Source: Rhodothermales bacterium
Lineage (GTDB): Bacteria; Bacteroidota; Rhodothermia; Rhodothermales; UBA10348
Assembly: GCA_017643395.1 (NCBI GenBank)
Contig: JAEPNP010000005.1
Span: forward strand, 248,001-312,000
Reading direction: 5' to 3'
DNA length: 64,000 bases
The position numbers and the translations under genes are program-made. Below are positions 16,475 through 26,466 of this stretch, piece after piece (positions within the stretch are counted from its first letter, which is position 1; every line of letters begins with the position of its first letter). The notes under the pieces were generated by a model, which was not told the DNA's origin, made no database searches, and was given only the letters and a program-made list of their open reading frames with translations.

Positions 16475-18799
16475 ATGTCCGACTGGAAATTCTCTGACGA
16501 TGAGGTCCGCCGCTTCATGGAGGACCCCGATAGCCGCAAACCCCGCCAGGAAGGCTCTGGTGGTCGCCTCGGTGCGTTTCTGGCCCAGCCAGAGCCGCGG
16601 CGCGCCGCCATTGTGCTTGGCACGATTGTCGGCCTCGGGCTGATCACCGCGCTCTCGATATTCGGCTACATGTTCTCGCTGCGCGACGAATTGCCGCCGC
16701 TGAACGAGATCGAAAACCCGGACTTCCAGCTTGCGACCATCGCCTACACGGCAGATGGAGAAGAACTGGCTCGGTTCGCATCGCAAAACCGGGCGTGGAT
16801 CACGTTCGATACGATGTCCCCGCACCTGATCACGGCACTGGTGGCCACGGAGGACAAGCGGTTCTACGAGCACTGGGGCATGGACCTCTGGCGGACCGCA
16901 TCGGCCGTGACCCAAACTATTCTGGGTAAAGTTGGTCTTCCCTTCGAAACGCAGGGCGGATCCACCATTACCCAGCAGCTGGCCCGGAATCTGTACAACA
17001 CGCGGATCGGGCGGCGACAGACGGTGAGTCGCAAGCTCAAGGAAATGGTGACGGCGGTGCAGCTGGAGCAGCGCTATACCAAGCAGGAAATCATCGAGAT
17101 GTATCTGAACACCGTTGAGTTCGGGTACAACATCTATGGGGTCGAAACTGCCTCGCGCACATTCTTCCATAAGTCTGCGGCCGATCTGGCGCTGGATGAG
17201 GCCGCGGTGCTCGTGGGCATGCTGAAAGGCACCACCATTTACAACCCGTATCGCTATCCGGAGCGCGCGCAGCGCCGGCGAAACGTGGTGTATGCCCTGA
17301 TGATGGATCAGGGTCTGATGGAGCGCGCCGCATTCGACACCCTGCGCACGGAGCCAGTGGAGGCGTTCAACTCATCGTTTGCCATCACGTCCAGCATTGC
17401 TCCGTACTTCGCGCAGCATGTGAAGGAGTGGATGGAGCGATGGGGTCGCGAGAACGGATACGACGTGTTCGAGGACGGGCTGGTGGTTCACACGACGCTC
17501 GACTCCCGCATGCAGGAAATGGCGAATCTGGCGCTTCGTCGTCAGGCCGATTGCCTGCAGGCGGCGGTGGATTTCCAGTGGTCGCGGTCCTCCGAGCGGC
17601 TGTACTCCGACAAGGCCTGTGACTACTCGAGTCTTGAGGACTACACCCCGTTCGAGTACTACTGGCAGGCGCACCCGGAGTACATGGAGCAGATGATCCG
17701 GGAGAGCCCGCGCTTCCGGCAGGCCCGTGCGAATGGAGAAGACGGCGCGGCGCTGCTGAGTCGGCTCCGCGGAGACCAGGTCTTCCTGGACTCACTCAAG
17801 GCGGTGAAGACGCGCCTGGAGGCCGGCATGGTCGCCATGCACCCGAACACCGGCCACGTGAAAGTGTGGATCGGCGGCCGGGATCTGGCTACCGACTGGT
17901 TTGACCATGTGGACAAGGCGGCCCGGCAGCCCGGCTCCACATTCAAGCCGTTCCTGTACACGGCGGCCATCGACAACGGGTGGTCACCCTTCTACACACT
18001 GCTGGACGACAGCCTGCACTACGTGGTCGATCAGGAAACGGGCGAAGAGTGGAATCCCACCAACGACGGTTCGGTCTCCGGTCAGATGATCACCCTCCGG
18101 GACGCGTTGGCCCGGTCCATGAATACCATCTCCGCCAGACTCATCCTTGAGGTGGGTCCGCCGCAGGTCGCGTTCATCGCGCGGGTGATGGGCGTGACGT
18201 CACCGCTGGCTGAGGTGCCGGCGCTGGCACTGGGCACATCGGACGTGACGCTGTACGAAATGACCACGGCGTATGCGACGCTTGCCAACGGCGGATTTCG
18301 CATCGACCCGATCGTGGTGACCAGCATCGAGGATGCGCAGGGCAATGTGCTGTACGAAGCGGAGCAGACGCCGCGACAGGCGCTGAGCCCCGAGACGGCC
18401 TATACCATGGTCGATATGCTGCGCGGAGTGGTCAATCGGGGCACCGGGCAGCGCATGCGGTCCCAGTTCGGCATGAGCGAGTATGACCTCGGAGGCAAGA
18501 CCGGAACGACGCAGAATTCGGCCGATGGGTGGTTCATCTCGATGCACCCTGATCTAGTGACCGGCGCGTGGGTGGGCTTCAATGACCGTCGCGTAACCTT
18601 CCGGACCGACTGGTGGGGACAGGGCGCGCACAACGCGTTGCTGGTGGTCGGAGATTTCCACCAGCAGCTCAAGAGCGCTGGCGGAGAGTTCATCTCGGCG
18701 GACAATCGATTCCCGCCGCCGCCTGTGCTCTATCAGGAGGAGATTTCACCGTTGCGGGATCTGGACAACCGGAGACTGCGGGACCGGGTCGGCTGGTAG
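16475..18799 (+). CDS. Class A penicillin-binding protein (PBP1A family)
   Basis: 774 residues from the ATG at MSDWKFSDDEV; an earlier in-frame ATG adds 14 poorly coding residues. A transmembrane helix lies at about 47-70. The GT51 domain shows ATEDKRFYEHWG and QGGSTITQQLARNLY. The transpeptidase shows SxxK at Ser488 (PGSTFKP), SMN (ARSMNTISAR) and KTGTTQNSADGW. The C-terminal RDLDNRRLRDRVGW echoes the RKRLVW end of the other PBP, so the two are probably paralogues that arose by duplication on either side of lpxH. It is a periplasmic peptidoglycan polymerase/cross-linker. Its stop is 1 bp from the convergent ispE stop. Confidence 0.94.
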   Translation: MSDWKFSDDEVRRFMEDPDSRKPRQEGSGGRLGAFLAQPEPRRAAIVLGTIVGLGLITALSIFGYMFSLRDELPPLNEIENPDFQLATIAYTADGEELARFASQNRAWITFDTMSPHLITALVATEDKRFYEHWGMDLWRTASAVTQTILGKVGLPFETQGGSTITQQLARNLYNTRIGRRQTVSRKLKEMVTAVQLEQRYTKQEIIEMYLNTVEFGYNIYGVETASRTFFHKSAADLALDEAAVLVGMLKGTTIYNPYRYPERAQRRRNVVYALMMDQGLMERAAFDTLRTEPVEAFNSSFAITSSIAPYFAQHVKEWMERWGRENGYDVFEDGLVVHTTLDSRMQEMANLALRRQADCLQAAVDFQWSRSSERLYSDKACDYSSLEDYTPFEYYWQAHPEYMEQMIRESPRFRQARANGEDGAALLSRLRGDQVFLDSLKAVKTRLEAGMVAMHPNTGHVKVWIGGRDLATDWFDHVDKAARQPGSTFKPFLYTAAIDNGWSPFYTLLDDSLHYVVDQETGEEWNPTNDGSVSGQMITLRDALARSMNTISARLILEVGPPQVAFIARVMGVTSPLAEVPALALGTSDVTLYEMTTAYATLANGGFRIDPIVVTSIEDAQGNVLYEAEQTPRQALSPETAYTMVDMLRGVVNRGTGQRMRSQFGMSEYDLGGKTGTTQNSADGWFISMHPDLVTGAWVGFNDRRVTFRTDWWGQGAHNALLVVGDFHQQLKSAGGEFISADNRFPPPPVLYQEEISPLRDLDNRRLRDRVGW

Positions 18800-18800
18800 C

Positions 18801-19628
18801 CTACGCCCCCTCGGCGAATCCCGCCCACACGCGACACCCCGACTGCCGGAGCCGATCCGCCAGCGCATCCGCATGCTCCTCGGAATCGCACAACCCGAAC
18901 ACGGAGGAGCCTGAACCGCTCATCGCGGCGTAGAGCGCACCGTCCTCGCGGATCATGTCCAGTGCTGCCCTGATCTTCGACCATCGGCCGGCTACCGGCT
19001 CCTGGAAATCATTCACGAGCCTGGTGCGCCACCGCTTGTGGTCGTTCGACTTGATCAGCGGTACCAGTTCGGCGCGACCCTGATCTCGGGGCTGCACCAT
19101 CTGGTACGCTTCGCCGGTGGGTACGTGCACGGGGGGTACGGCCACCACCAACGGATAGGGGCATTGCCATTCGAGGGGCTGCAGCTCTTCCCCGCGCCCG
19201 GTGCCACGCGCCACCGGCGGTCCGAGGAAGAACGGCACGTCGGATCCTACGGCCGCTGCGACATCGGTAAGTGTGGGCTCCGCAACATCCCAGGCCTGCC
19301 CCAGCATGCGCAGCACCGCCGCGGCGTCGGAAGACCCGCTGCCGAGGCCGGCACCGTACGGCACGCGCTTTTCCAGGTGCAGACGCCAGCCGTCGGTTCT
19401 TCCGGTACGCTCCGCGAGCAGCAGCGCGGCTTTCATGCAGAGATTGCCATCGCCAGTAGGCAGGGCCGGATCGTTGCACGTCATCGACCTCCCCTCCGCC
19501 GGTACGTACGACACCTCATCGCACCAGGGAATGCGAACGAAGACGGTGTCGATATCCCGATAGCCGTCTGGCCGCACGCGCAGCACGTGCAGGCCGAGGT
19601 TGATTTTGGCGGGGGCGGTGACCGTCAT
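18801..19628 (-). CDS. ispE: 4-diphosphocytidyl-2-C-methyl-D-erythritol kinase
   Basis: 275 residues from ATG in MTVTAPAKINLGLHV, the canonical IspE start; the open frame upstream is basic junk. The GHMP-kinase ATP loop VPYGAGLGSGSSDAAA is intact, with the catalytic Lys in PAKINLGL and a C-terminal MSGSGSSVFGLC motif. It phosphorylates CDP-ME in the MEP isoprenoid pathway, as ispG does later in the same pathway. It is convergent with the PBP gene and divergent from the export operon across a gap of about 180 bp that should contain both promoters. Confidence 0.95.
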   Translation of the reverse strand: MTVTAPAKINLGLHVLRVRPDGYRDIDTVFVRIPWCDEVSYVPAEGRSMTCNDPALPTGDGNLCMKAALLLAERTGRTDGWRLHLEKRVPYGAGLGSGSSDAAAVLRMLGQAWDVAEPTLTDVAAAVGSDVPFFLGPPVARGTGRGEELQPLEWQCPYPLVVAVPPVHVPTGEAYQMVQPRDQGRAELVPLIKSNDHKRWRTRLVNDFQEPVAGRWSKIRAALDMIREDGALYAAMSGSGSSVFGLCDSEEHADALADRLRQSGCRVWAGFAEGA

Positions 19629-19810
19629 GCGCGGGTGTACGCGCCGCGACCGGACGGGGTGCCGACCCGCCCCGACCACAATTGCAGAACCCGACTCCAG
19701 ACCCTAATTTTCGGGTCTGCCACCAGCCCCCAACCTCCTCGCGGCCTATTTCTCCTCGGTACGGTTTCTCTGACCAACGCACTGCTGCGAGTTTGACTTC
19801 TTTCCCCCCC

Positions 19811-21529
19811 ATGCGCCGGCTGATTGGCTGCCTGGCTCTGACTGTCTCCCTGGTTCTGACGGACGCCGCGCTGGTCCGCGACGCGGCCGCCCAGGTCACA
19901 AGCTCCAACGGTGTCACCAACCCGTTGCAGCTGCTCCGTCAACGCATGGGAGAAAGCATGGTGGCCTCGAGCCTGCTCCCCCTCGAAGGCTCCGTCGACC
20001 CTTCCGAGTATCGCGTCGGCCCCGGCGACTTCTTCACGGTGGTCATCAGTTCCCTCGAAGGCTCTGCCGCGCCGATCCCCGTTTCGGCCGATGGGCGCCT
20101 GCCGCTTCCCGAAGCGGGCAGTATTGAGGTCGGCGGACTCACGCTCGAAGAAGCCCGCGAACGTGCCATCACCGCACTGCGCGAGGCATTCGGTCGCGTA
20201 CCGGTGGACGTGACCCTCTCCCAGCCACGCCAATTCTATGTGCACGTGTCGGGCTCGGTGCCGACCCCGGGCCGCATCCTGGCTCTGCCGGTCAGCCGGG
20301 TCTCGAGCGCACTTGAATTCGCCTTTGCCGACACGACGCGGACACCGCTGACCAACCCGAACCTGCGCCCGGCCCTGCGCAACGTCACCCTGGTCAGCCG
20401 AGACGGCACCGAGTCCCGGCTGGATCTCATGCAGTATTTCTCGGCCGGGCGTACCGAACACAATCCCTTCCTGCAGGATGGGGACGTGGTTTTCGTGCCC
20501 AGCTACGACCCGGCGTTCGAGGCCGTCAGTGTTGATGGCGCGGTCCCCTTCCCGGGCCTCTACGATGCCCGCCCGAACGACACCCTTGCCGATGTGCTCC
20601 GTGCCGCCGGAGTGACGCAGGTCCCATCGCACATACGCGCCGTGCGCATCCAGCGCGGGTCCGAATCCATCTCGGTGCCGGCAAACCGGGCCTTCACGAG
20701 CCAAACCGGTGTCCGCGCCCGCGACAACATCTCCCTCGCCGCCGAGCGCACTCCTGGCGGCACGGCTGGTGTCGAAGGCTGGGTCATGCACCCGGGCACC
20801 TACTCCATCGAACAGGGCGCGACCACGGTTCGCGAATTGCTCGAACTCGCCGGCGGCCTGCGGGACGAAGCGCTGCCTCGGGGTGCGATCCTGGAACGGC
20901 GCGCGCTGCCCGATCCGATGACCGGTGTGCAGCCGGAGAATCGCCTGACGCCGGCGCCGGACCTGTCCAATCTGATGCGCGCGGACACGCTCGCGATCAT
21001 GCAGCAGCTGCGCCTCACCGACCTCGACTTTCTGAGTCGGGCCTATTTCGCGCAGGAGCTGCGCACCCAGAACCGGGTTTCGGTGGACCTGGAGGCCGTT
21101 TTGAGTGGCGCTGCCGAGCCGGTAACGCTGCGTGACGGCGACCGGCTCATCGTGCCCCGCGACGAACACACGGTCTACGTGGCCGGACAGGTGATACGCC
21201 CGGGCTTTGTGCTGCACGTCGAAGGTCGCACCGTGGACTATTTCATTGACGCGGCGGGCGGGCGCGGGGCGTTCGCGTCCGACGTGTACCTGGTGCGCGC
21301 CGGCACCGGAGAGGTGGTCGCCGGCACCGGCACGCAGGTCGGCTCCGGAGACGTCATCTTCGTGGACCGCGCCACAGACCTGGCCGAAAACGCCGAAATG
21401 CAGCGTCTGGTCATCGCAGAACAAAGCGCGCGCGCCGACGCCCGCATTCGTGTGGCCCAGACGGTGGTGCAATCCATCGGCACGCTGGCCACGCTTGTCG
21501 CCCTCGTAGTCAGCCTGAGACGCCAGTAG
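19811..21529 (+). CDS. Polysaccharide export outer-membrane protein (Wza-like, SLBB)
   Basis: 572 residues from the ATG before a Sec signal peptide (MRRLIGCLALTVSLVL, cleavage near AAAQ). A Poly_export domain (YRVGPGDFFTVVI, then VSADGRLPLPEAGSIEVGG) is followed by several SLBB-type repeats (VHVSGSVPTPGRI, VSVDGAVPFPGLYDA, VEGWVMHPGTYSI, VYVAGQVIRPGFVL) and a C-terminal hydrophobic helix (TLATLVALVVSLRRQ). It would form the periplasm-spanning channel for capsule or exopolysaccharide, with the C-terminal helix in the outer membrane. There is no lipobox cysteine, unlike E. coli Wza. It is the first gene of the export operon, and the Wzz-like gene follows after 2 nt. Confidence 0.92.
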   Translation: MRRLIGCLALTVSLVLTDAALVRDAAAQVTSSNGVTNPLQLLRQRMGESMVASSLLPLEGSVDPSEYRVGPGDFFTVVISSLEGSAAPIPVSADGRLPLPEAGSIEVGGLTLEEARERAITALREAFGRVPVDVTLSQPRQFYVHVSGSVPTPGRILALPVSRVSSALEFAFADTTRTPLTNPNLRPALRNVTLVSRDGTESRLDLMQYFSAGRTEHNPFLQDGDVVFVPSYDPAFEAVSVDGAVPFPGLYDARPNDTLADVLRAAGVTQVPSHIRAVRIQRGSESISVPANRAFTSQTGVRARDNISLAAERTPGGTAGVEGWVMHPGTYSIEQGATTVRELLELAGGLRDEALPRGAILERRALPDPMTGVQPENRLTPAPDLSNLMRADTLAIMQQLRLTDLDFLSRAYFAQELRTQNRVSVDLEAVLSGAAEPVTLRDGDRLIVPRDEHTVYVAGQVIRPGFVLHVEGRTVDYFIDAAGGRGAFASDVYLVRAGTGEVVAGTGTQVGSGDVIFVDRATDLAENAEMQRLVIAEQSARADARIRVAQTVVQSIGTLATLVALVVSLRRQ

Positions 21530-21531
21530 CC

Positions 21532-22719
21532 ATGACGACGGATCAGGAACGCCGCGAGCGCGCAGAAGCACAGATCTGGAAAACACTCGGCATCCTCTGG
21601 AACCGCCGGGTGCTCATCATCACCATCACCGGACTGATGGCGGTCGCTTCAGTGGTCATCTCGCTGATGCTGCCCAACTACTACCGGGCGATGAGCAGGC
21701 TGCTGCTTCCGGAGTCCGGCGGAGGAGGACTGGCCAGTGCGGTGCTGGGCAACCTGGGCTCGGCTGCGCGCTCGTTCCTCGGAGCCTCGGGCGGCGACTA
21801 CGTGCGCTACCTGGCCATCCTGCAGAGCCGCAATGTGCTCTCGGCGGTGGTCGAAGAGTTCGACCTGGTGACGGTGTACGAGTTGCAGGACTCGGACACT
21901 CCACTGGACGACGCCATCGAGGAGTTGGCCGACCGCGTGGACTTCTACGTCGACAACGAATACGATTTCCTCTCCATTGAAGTCGTTGATCGGGACCCGC
22001 AGCGCGCTGCCGACATGGCCAATTTCATGCTGCAGGAGCTGGACCGGGTCAACAACGAGCTGGCCTCGCGCACGGCCGGCAATTTCCGGCAGTATGTGGA
22101 AATGCGGTTCGCAGAGTCAGAGCGCAGCCGGGGCGCCATGCTGGATTCGCTCAAGGCGTTCCAGCAGCGCTACGGCGTGTTCGACCTGCAGGCGCAGACG
22201 GAAGCGTTCTTTGACCAGCTGGCCGAGATGCGCGTGGCCGCCATCGAGGCCGAAGTGCAGTATGAGGCGCTGCGCAGCCAGCTCGGAGACAACAACACGG
22301 CGGTGCAGAACATGAAGGAGGTTGTGGACGCCTCCAACCGCAAGTACTACGCGGCCCTGGCCGGGCGGGAGGAAATACTGCCCGTCCCGCAGTCTGATGT
22401 GCCCATTGCGGTGCGCGAGTTTGCCGATCTGGAGATGCGGCGCGTGATCGAGGAGAAGATTCTCGAGTTCGTCGCCCCGGTGCTGGAGCAGGCACGGTTT
22501 GAGGAGCAGCAGCAGAAGGAGGCCCTCCAGATAGTCGATCCGGCCGTGCCCCCGGTCAGGAAAGACAGTCCCAAGCGCTCGATCATCGTGATCGCTGCAA
22601 CGGCGTCTGCATTCATCCTGGTCGTGCTCTATGCGCTCTTGAGCGCGTGGTGGAACGCCAACGCCGAGGACTACGCACGGAAACTGTCGGAGGCGTCGGA
22701 GAAGGTCCGGCGGGCATGA
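21532..22719 (+). CDS. Wzz/GumC-like chain-length or co-polymerase protein
   Basis: 395 residues with two transmembrane helices (about 28-48 and about 345-368) bracketing a long periplasmic helical region. The N-terminal Wzz signature (MLPNYYRAMSRLLLPESGGG) and a late coiled-coil region (DASNRKYYAALAGREEI) are present. No Walker motifs or C-terminal Tyr cluster follow the second helix, so it lacks the cytoplasmic BY-kinase domain fused in many Gram-negative co-polymerases. It probably contacts the Wza-like channel encoded just upstream and sets chain length. Its stop overlaps the flippase start (ATGA). Confidence 0.9.
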   Translation: MTTDQERRERAEAQIWKTLGILWNRRVLIITITGLMAVASVVISLMLPNYYRAMSRLLLPESGGGGLASAVLGNLGSAARSFLGASGGDYVRYLAILQSRNVLSAVVEEFDLVTVYELQDSDTPLDDAIEELADRVDFYVDNEYDFLSIEVVDRDPQRAADMANFMLQELDRVNNELASRTAGNFRQYVEMRFAESERSRGAMLDSLKAFQQRYGVFDLQAQTEAFFDQLAEMRVAAIEAEVQYEALRSQLGDNNTAVQNMKEVVDASNRKYYAALAGREEILPVPQSDVPIAVREFADLEMRRVIEEKILEFVAPVLEQARFEEQQQKEALQIVDPAVPPVRKDSPKRSIIVIAATASAFILVVLYALLSAWWNANAEDYARKLSEASEKVRRA

Positions 22720-24119
22720 GCCCGGGCCACGAGAGCGGGCCGGGCGGCGATGCGGCCGACCGCGGCGGCGCTAGCGACTCTGGCGCTGCGACCGGGCGCG
22801 GCGGCACTACCGCCGGCGGCGCTACAACCGAGCGCGGCGGCGCCACACCCCCGCCCGGCTCCCACCCCACCCCGCCGCGGCCGCAGGGCATCGCACGCAA
22901 CATCACCTGGCTGGGGTTCGGCAGCGCCGCCGTTTCCCCGCTGTGGTTCTTCTTCATCAGCTACCTGTGCATCCGCAATCTCTCAGCGGACGCCTACGGA
23001 CTGATGAACTGGGCGCTGTGGCTGATGATTATCGCCACATCGGCCACCGACCTCGGCCTGAATGACTTCGTCACCCGCGAGGTGGCCCGCCAGCGCGATC
23101 AGGCCTGGCGCTATTTCTCCAACTTTGTGCTCTTCCGCGGGGTATTCGGGGTCATCATCGTAGTAACCGTGTTGCTGGTGGCGCAGCTGGTCGGCGCGGG
23201 AGAAGACCGTCTCACTGCCCTCGGACTGGCGGGCGTCTACGCGCTCTGCACCTTTCTCATCGGTTTCTGCCGCGTGTTTTTCCGCGCTTTTGAGGTGCTC
23301 AAGTACGAGTCCATCTCCATCGTGCTGGAGAAGGTGCTTGTGCTCACCGTCGGCACCGCGGCGCTGCTGGCGACCCGCACCGCGACCGGCACGCTGGCGG
23401 GCATGACCATCGGTATGGTGCTGGCGTTGGCCGGAACGTTCGGGTTTGTCGCCTACCGCATCGCCCCCTTCGAGTTCAAGGTCGTAAAAGCGGGCTTCCT
23501 GAAGGAAAAACTGCTCATCGCGGCTCCTCTGGGCGTGTTTGCCGTGGCGGTTGTGGCCTCGCAGCGCCTGGGTCCGGTGATCCTGGATTTTTTTGAGGGG
23601 CAGACAGCCGTGGGCCGATTTGGCGCGGCTTACCGAATTGTGGAGGCGATGATGTTGCTCCCGGCCCTGGCGACGGCGGCATTCCTGCCGCGCATGTCTT
23701 CTGCATGGGGCCGCGGCAACCGGAAGGAGTATCACAACCTGGTCCTGAAGGCCGCAGGTGGACTCACGGCCGCGACCGCGTTCATCGGCCTGCTGGTAGG
23801 CGTGGGTGGGCACGCGCTCATGGACTGGGTCGCCGACGGCGACATCACGTACGATGGCGCGGGCACCATCCTGCGCTGGCTCGGCCTCGCGTATCCGCTC
23901 ATGGGGCTGAACTCGGTGCTGTCCGTCTCCCTGATTGCCGCCGATGCCCAGAGCTTCCTGGCCCGCTTCATGAGCACGGCCACCCTCGCCTCCGCCCTTC
24001 TCTTCGTGGCGTTCATCTGGCAATTCGGTGTCTGGGGGCTCATTGGCGTGCTGATCGCCCTGTGGGCGTTCACCTCTGTCGCCCTCTGGGCGCGCATCCG
24101 CGTGCTCGTCCGCCAATGA
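22716..24119 (+). CDS. Lipopolysaccharide/polysaccharide flippase (Wzx/MATE-like)
   Basis: 467 residues from the ATG within the ATGA overlap. Residues 1-60 are a Gly/Ala/Thr-rich low-complexity tail (repeated GGAT-like runs). About 12-14 transmembrane helices follow, beginning NITWLGFGSAAVSPLWFFFISYL. A DLGLNDFVTREVARQ loop between helices is typical of polysaccharide_synt flippases. It should move lipid-linked glycan units across the inner membrane. No initiating glycosyltransferase or Wzy polymerase is recognisable in this locus, so those functions must lie elsewhere. Its stop overlaps the next glycosyltransferase start (ATGA). Confidence 0.9.
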   Translation: MSPGHESGPGGDAADRGGASDSGAATGRGGTTAGGATTERGGATPPPGSHPTPPRPQGIARNITWLGFGSAAVSPLWFFFISYLCIRNLSADAYGLMNWALWLMIIATSATDLGLNDFVTREVARQRDQAWRYFSNFVLFRGVFGVIIVVTVLLVAQLVGAGEDRLTALGLAGVYALCTFLIGFCRVFFRAFEVLKYESISIVLEKVLVLTVGTAALLATRTATGTLAGMTIGMVLALAGTFGFVAYRIAPFEFKVVKAGFLKEKLLIAAPLGVFAVAVVASQRLGPVILDFFEGQTAVGRFGAAYRIVEAMMLLPALATAAFLPRMSSAWGRGNRKEYHNLVLKAAGGLTAATAFIGLLVGVGGHALMDWVADGDITYDGAGTILRWLGLAYPLMGLNSVLSVSLIAADAQSFLARFMSTATLASALLFVAFIWQFGVWGLIGVLIALWAFTSVALWARIRVLVRQ

Positions 24120-25270
24120 GTGCGCGCCTGATGCTTTTCGACCTGTACGCGGGCGGCCACCACCGCGCGTACCTGGAGATGCTCGCGCGGGCGTGGGTGG
24201 CAGGAAAACGTGAAGGCCGCCTGGACATCTTCATGCCGGAGGCCCTGGCTCGCGATCACCCGGACTTTCGTGCGTGGCTGGAGGCGCAGGATGAGAAACG
24301 CATACGCGCCATCCGCCGGGAGGTCCACCTTCCGGAGGGCGACATGGGCCTGCGCGGCGTACTCGCCAATGACGCCGAACACGGCAGGGTGCTCTCGGAG
24401 CTCATCGCCCGACACAAGCCGCAACACGTGCTGGCCATGTACTGGGACCACCTGCAGGCGTCTCTCGCGCAGCGCCGCCTCCCGCGTACCACGCCGATTT
24501 CGGGCATCTACTTCCGGCCCTCCTTCCACTACGACGGCGAACCGCTCACAATCCGCCTCCGCAAACGCTGGCTGCTCCGCGCGGCCATGAGCCACCCCGC
24601 CGTGCATCGGGTGCTGAGCCTGGACCCCTGGGCGACCGACGCCGTGCGCGACCCGAGGATGGTAGCCATTCCTGACGGCTTCGACCCGGTGGCCGGAGGC
24701 GCATCCCGTGAGGAGATTCTCGGGCGATGGGGTCTGAAGCCCGATACCCGCGTGCTGCTGTTCTTTGGCGTGATCAGCGCCCGCAAGGGCATTCATGAGG
24801 CGCTGGCGGCCATGCCCAACCTCCGGACTCCGGCCACGCTCGTGCTCTCCGGTCGCATCCCGCCGGGTGAACGCGGCGATGTGCAGTCAGCGCTGGCATC
24901 CGTAGACTTCCCGGTCATCCACGACGACCGGTACGTACCCGATGCCGAAGTGCAGGATCAGTTCGCGGCTGCCGACGCAGTGCTCGTGGCCTATCGCAGG
25001 CACATCGGGTCCAGCAACGTGCTTATCCGGGCCGCAGCGGCCGCCACGCCGGCTGTGGGCCCCACCTACGGCATGACCGGTCGCCAGATCATGACCCACC
25101 GTCTCGGTGAGACGGTCGATACGGCAGACTCGGCCGCTCTTGCGGGTGCCATCGACCGGGTCCTTCGCGGTGAAAGTGGCTTTGACGCCGAGCGCGCGCG
25201 TGCATTCGCCGCCGCCAACACCGCGGACCGATTCGCGGAGCGCGTCTTCGCGGAGGTGCTGGGTCCATGA
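24116..25270 (+). CDS. Glycosyltransferase (GT-B fold, GT4-like)
   Basis: 384 residues from the ATG in the ATGA overlap with the flippase. The N-terminal glycine-rich turn (FDLYAGGHHRAYLEML) and the C-terminal Rossmann half (VLLFFGVISARKGIHEALAAM, FPVIHDDRYVPDAEVQDQFAAADAVLVAY, VGPTYGMTGRQI) fit a GT-B retaining enzyme. The usual E-x7-E pair is not obvious, which makes the subfamily uncertain. It is cytoplasmic and probably adds one sugar to the lipid-linked unit that the flippase exports. The open frame extends upstream to 23705 but there lies antiphase to the flippase. Confidence 0.82.
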   Translation: MSARLMLFDLYAGGHHRAYLEMLARAWVAGKREGRLDIFMPEALARDHPDFRAWLEAQDEKRIRAIRREVHLPEGDMGLRGVLANDAEHGRVLSELIARHKPQHVLAMYWDHLQASLAQRRLPRTTPISGIYFRPSFHYDGEPLTIRLRKRWLLRAAMSHPAVHRVLSLDPWATDAVRDPRMVAIPDGFDPVAGGASREEILGRWGLKPDTRVLLFFGVISARKGIHEALAAMPNLRTPATLVLSGRIPPGERGDVQSALASVDFPVIHDDRYVPDAEVQDQFAAADAVLVAYRRHIGSSNVLIRAAAAATPAVGPTYGMTGRQIMTHRLGETVDTADSAALAGAIDRVLRGESGFDAERARAFAAANTADRFAERVFAEVLGP

Positions 25271-26466
25271 AACGACTCGTCGTTCAGTGGCCACGCCTGG
25301 GCCCCTACCATCTTGCCCGCCTGCGCGCGCTTTACCGACAGTTTTCGGAAGCCGGCATCGAACTCATCGCCCTGGAAACCGCCTCCCGGGATGAGGTCTA
25401 CGCCTGGCGGGAAGAGCAGGCCGACGAGCCCTTCAAGCGGGTTCAGGTCTTCCCCGGGCGCACCTTCGACGAAATCCCGCCGGGCGATATGCACAGCGAG
25501 GTCACCGCGGCGTTGAATCGGCTGCAGCCGGACGCGGTGGCCATCCACACGTACTCGTTTCCGGATTCGCGCGCGTGCGTGGCGTGGTGCCGGAAGCATC
25601 GCCGCGGTGCCGTGGTCATGACGGATTCCAAGCAGGACGATGCGGCCCGGTCGTGGCCGCGCGAGTTCATCAAGCGCCGGGTGTTGTCGGCCTATGATGC
25701 TGCCGTCACGGCCGGCTCGCGATCCCGGGCGTATCTGGAGTCGCTGGGCTTTCCGGGCGAGCGCATCTGGCTGGGCTACGACGTGGTAGACAACGACTAC
25801 TTTGCCCGGGCGGCAGCAGATGCGCCGCGGCCGGCAGGACTGCATCGCCCGTATTTCCTGGCGTCCAATCGGTTCATCCTGCGCAAGAATCTGCCGCTGC
25901 TGCTGGATGCGTATGCGGCGTACCGGGTGCTGGTGGATCAGCCCTGGGACCTGGTGATGCTGGGCGACGGCCCGCTGCGGCCGGTGCTGGAGTCGGCCTC
26001 GCCGGAGGGTGTTCGGTTCGAGGGATTCCGGCAAATCGACGAAATCCCGGGCTATTACGCGCACGCGGAAGCGTTTGTGCACCCGGCTGAGGTGGATCAA
26101 TGGGCGCTGGTGATCAACGAGGCGATGGCGTGCGGCTTGCCGATCATCGCGTCGACCGGAGCCGGAGCCACGCATGATCTGGTCGGTGGGGGTGTGAATG
26201 GTTTTGCGTTCGAACCGGAGGACCGACGCGCCCTGCGGGAGTCTCTGCGCGCGATGCACGACGTGGACCGCGATGCAATGGGCGAGGCGTCCCGGCGCAT
26301 CATCGCCGAATGGGGCCCGGAGTTGTTCGCGGCCTCCATGCTGTCGGCCGCGCGGGCAGCGGCCGAGGCAGGAAATCGCAGATTTGGACCCGTGCAGCGC
26401 CTGGTGCTGACAACCCTGCGACTGGCCACGCGTTCGACCACCTCGTTCCACGCCATCGAATCGTGA
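25267..26466 (+). CDS. Glycosyltransferase family 4-like protein
   Basis: 399 residues starting in an ATGA overlap. The C-terminal GT-B half is typical: FLASNRFILRKNLPLLLDAY, VMLGDGPLRPVLES, FEGFRQIDEIPGYYAHAEAF, and an E-x7-E motif in EVDQWALVINEAMACGLP, followed by GATHDLVGGGVNGF. The N-terminal acceptor-binding half begins VVQWPRLGPYHLARL. It transfers a sugar from a nucleotide donor to the growing glycan; donor and acceptor cannot be read from the sequence. It ends in a GTGA overlap with the methyltransferase gene. Confidence 0.88.
   Translation: MKRLVVQWPRLGPYHLARLRALYRQFSEAGIELIALETASRDEVYAWREEQADEPFKRVQVFPGRTFDEIPPGDMHSEVTAALNRLQPDAVAIHTYSFPDSRACVAWCRKHRRGAVVMTDSKQDDAARSWPREFIKRRVLSAYDAAVTAGSRSRAYLESLGFPGERIWLGYDVVDNDYFARAAADAPRPAGLHRPYFLASNRFILRKNLPLLLDAYAAYRVLVDQPWDLVMLGDGPLRPVLESASPEGVRFEGFRQIDEIPGYYAHAEAFVHPAEVDQWALVINEAMACGLPIIASTGAGATHDLVGGGVNGFAFEPEDRRALRESLRAMHDVDRDAMGEASRRIIAEWGPELFAASMLSAARAAAEAGNRRFGPVQRLVLTTLRLATRSTTSFHAIES

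Noticed and set aside
19625-21586. 653-residue frame opposite the Wza-like gene
   Set aside because: It mirrors a clearly coding SLBB/Poly_export gene with a signal peptide; the antisense product has no family motif.
25066-26451. 461-residue minus-strand frame over the GT4-like gene
   Set aside because: The plus strand carries intact GT-B motifs and start/stop overlaps; the minus frame has none.
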